Positions 62,282 through 64,000 of a stretch of DNA of 64,000 nucleotides are shown piece after piece. The notes below the pieces were generated by a model, which did no database searches, was not told the origin of the DNA, and worked only from the letters and a program-made list of their open reading frames with translations. A program made the translations under genes and the position numbers. Source of the stretch: Nitrospinia bacterium. Its GTDB lineage: Bacteria > Nitrospinota > Nitrospinia > Nitrospinales > JAJDAT01. Position 1 is the first letter of the stretch. Each line of letters begins with the position of its first letter. Location: the NCBI GenBank assembly GCA_029261715.1, contig JAJDAT010000025.1, positions 434,001 through 498,000 on the forward strand, written 5' to 3'.

Positions 62282-64000
62282 ATGATTCGAAAACTATTTA
62301 TAGGTTTTTTAATATATTTGATCGGTGGTTTTCCGACACTGGTTTATGCGTTGCCGCAAGGCGGAGAAGTGGTTTCGGGAACGGTTGGGATTAACTCTCC
62401 CAACGCCAATAACATGGCCATAAACCAAGGGTCTAACCAAGCCATCGTTAATTGGCAAGGTTTCGATATTGGCAAGCAGGAATCGGTAACGATTAATCAA
62501 CCTAATAGTAACTCGGTTATTCTAAACCGAGTCGTTGGCGAGAACCCCAGCGCCATTCTAGGTAAACTCTCCGCAAACGGTCAGGTTTTCTTAACCAATC
62601 CTTCAGGTATTCTTTTTGGACAAGGCGCGCAAGTGAACGTCGGCGCTTTGGTTGCCAGCACGCTCAATATTTCGAATCAAGATTTTCTAGATCGTAATTA
62701 TCGCTTCACTCAAGACAAAAATAAACCTTTGGCTTCGATAATTAATCTGGGCGATATCAATGCCGGTTCAGTTGGGTTACTGGCGCCACGAGTAGAAAAT
62801 CGCGGAACCATTGTCGCCAGTTTGGGATCGGTCGCTATAGCGTCAGGCGAAAAAACGGCCCTAGATTTTGAAGGAGACGGGTTGATTAATTTCGAAATCA
62901 CGCAACCAGTGAACGGAGAGATTCGCGATGCCGATGGTAATATTTTGCAAAGCGGCGTCATAAATTCTGGTCTGATTCAAGCCAATGGAGGCCAAGTAGT
63001 TTTGTCAGCTCTGCAAGCGCAGGGGATGATTCAGAGTGTCGTGAACAACGAAGGCATGATCGAAGCCAAGGGCGTTGAAGAACGCGATGGCAAGATTTTC
63101 TTACTGGGCGCAGATGAAATAATCAATGAAGGAACGCTAGATGTTTCCGGAGAAGAACCCGGACAAACAGGCGGAGAGATTCGTCTATTAGGTGAAAGTG
63201 TGTCCGTTAAGAGTGGGATTTTAAACGCTTCTGGTGATGCGGGTGGCGGAACCGTTTTGATCGGCGGTGACCGGCAAGGGCAAAATTCAAATATTCAAAA
63301 TGCAAAAAATACGACAGTTGCGGAGTCCGCTTCTATTAAAGCTGACGCCATAAATTCTGGTGATGGCGGCAAAATAATTGTTTGGGCAGACGATTCAACA
63401 AGTGTCCATGGAATATTATCTGCCACTGGTGGCGCTCAATCTGGTAATGGTGGGTTTGTTGAAACCTCCGGTAAAAACTCTTTAAATGTAACGAGCGCTC
63501 CAGATGTTTCTGCGAAGAATGGGAAAGCCGGAACATGGTTGTTAGACCCAACCAATATCGAAATTGTTAGCGGTCCTGGTAACGGCGACGGATCGCAAGT
63601 ATCTGTGACGACCATCGAGACGGCGCTCAATGCCGGTAGCAGTGTTCATATAATTACCAGCGGACAAGGTTTAGAAGAGGGGACGATTACGGTTTCGACA
63701 GCGATCGTTAAATCTTCTGGCGGTGATACTTCACTCACGTTAACGGCTCATGGCGATATCATCGTCAACCAATCTATTACTTCCACTAGCGGTGCATTAG
63801 CCGTTAATTTGATTTCGGGAGCTGATATTTTTGTTAACGCCGCAATCGTCACCAATGGCGGTAATTTATTAGCGGATGCTGGAGCGACCAATCTTCCCGC
63901 TAATATCTCTGGGTCTTATATGCCAGCGGCGCGGATTTCTGGCGCGGCGGTTGTGTTGCCGAAAATTGAGGTCAATGCTGACATTACGACAGGTGGCGGC
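62282..64000 (+). CDS. Second TpsA exoprotein, 5' part only (runs off the window)
   Basis: Open from ATG 62282 to the last base, at least 573 codons. The first 300 residues closely follow the first TpsA: same signal peptide start (IRKLFIGFLIYLIGGFPTLV), TPS domain with FLTNPSGILFGQGAQ and the stretch after it. After about residue 300 the sequences diverge (IRLLGESVSVKSGILNASGDAGGGTVLIGG), while keeping the beta-helix character. The upstream spacer (TCTTAGCGTTTATTAAATGAT) also matches that of the first gene, indicating tandem duplication that included the leader. It should share TpsB. The C-terminal end cannot be seen. Confidence 0.92.
   Translation, partial: MIRKLFIGFLIYLIGGFPTLVYALPQGGEVVSGTVGINSPNANNMAINQGSNQAIVNWQGFDIGKQESVTINQPNSNSVILNRVVGENPSAILGKLSANGQVFLTNPSGILFGQGAQVNVGALVASTLNISNQDFLDRNYRFTQDKNKPLASIINLGDINAGSVGLLAPRVENRGTIVASLGSVAIASGEKTALDFEGDGLINFEITQPVNGEIRDADGNILQSGVINSGLIQANGGQVVLSALQAQGMIQSVVNNEGMIEAKGVEERDGKIFLLGADEIINEGTLDVSGEEPGQTGGEIRLLGESVSVKSGILNASGDAGGGTVLIGGDRQGQNSNIQNAKNTTVAESASIKADAINSGDGGKIIVWADDSTSVHGILSATGGAQSGNGGFVETSGKNSLNVTSAPDVSAKNGKAGTWLLDPTNIEIVSGPGNGDGSQVSVTTIETALNAGSSVHIITSGQGLEEGTITVSTAIVKSSGGDTSLTLTAHGDIIVNQSITSTSGALAVNLISGADIFVNAAIVTNGGNLLADAGATNLPANISGSYMPAARISGAAVVLPKIEVNADITTGGG
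62948..63018 (+). repeat. 71-base segment identical to 59152-59222
   Basis: Exact counterpart of the segment in the first tpsA; see the gene-conversion observation. Confidence 0.7.

Overview
The window is chromosomal DNA from an AT-rich (roughly 40% GC) Gram-negative bacterium. Gram-negative architecture is shown by PqiABC (MCE) lipid transport, beta-barrel porins, two-partner secretion, periplasmic c-type cytochromes and an alpha-2-macroglobulin/PBP1C pair. Methyl-accepting proteins and a large hybrid kinase suggest a motile, environmentally responsive (perhaps aquatic) organism. I cannot place it taxonomically from the sequence; a proteobacterial, SAR324-like or Nitrospinota-like lineage would fit, but that is a guess.

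Layout. 365-4084 (minus) is a pqiA-pqiA-pqiB-pqiC operon with a split PqiA. 4585-6018 (minus) is a lone metallo-beta-lactamase-fold hydrolase with an SH3-like N-terminus. 6287-8164 (minus) is a B12-binding radical SAM enzyme, divergent from a long plus-strand array at 8420-24803. That array encodes an RND/MMPL exporter, an O-methyltransferase-like enzyme, a one-module NRPS (C-A-T-TE), a GT1-like glycosyltransferase, an NTE-like patatin lipase with two cyclic-nucleotide-binding domains, a flippase-like membrane protein, a LolA-like periplasmic protein, an outer-membrane beta-barrel protein and two membrane fatty-acid desaturases. I read it as an undescribed pathway that makes and exports an amino-acid-containing, probably glycosylated and unsaturated, lipid. 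It is the strongest candidate for a new system here.

25741-36013 is a sensory region: a soluble double-PAS chemoreceptor, a hybrid histidine kinase, a porin, a transmembrane chemoreceptor whose sensor resembles that of the kinase, and a small XRE regulator. 36470-44420 encodes alpha-2-macroglobulin and PBP1C. 44845-46883 encodes two c-type cytochromes and a cupredoxin-like protein. 47136-49823 holds a small membrane protein, a GC-rich selO and another small membrane protein. 49903-53954 (minus) is modA-modB-modC-porin, preceded by a promoter carrying two ModE-like operators. 54264-54770 is a DUF1566 protein. 55046-64000 is a two-partner secretion locus: a TpsB transporter, a FecR-domain protein and two tandem TpsA exoproteins, the second cut by the window edge.

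Between genes there are several dispersed repeat families. The most distinctive has five copies of a degenerate tRNA-like 3' end (T-arm plus acceptor-like tail). Others resemble the REP-like repeats common in environmental bacteria. No intact tRNA, rRNA, CRISPR array, transposase or integrase was seen.
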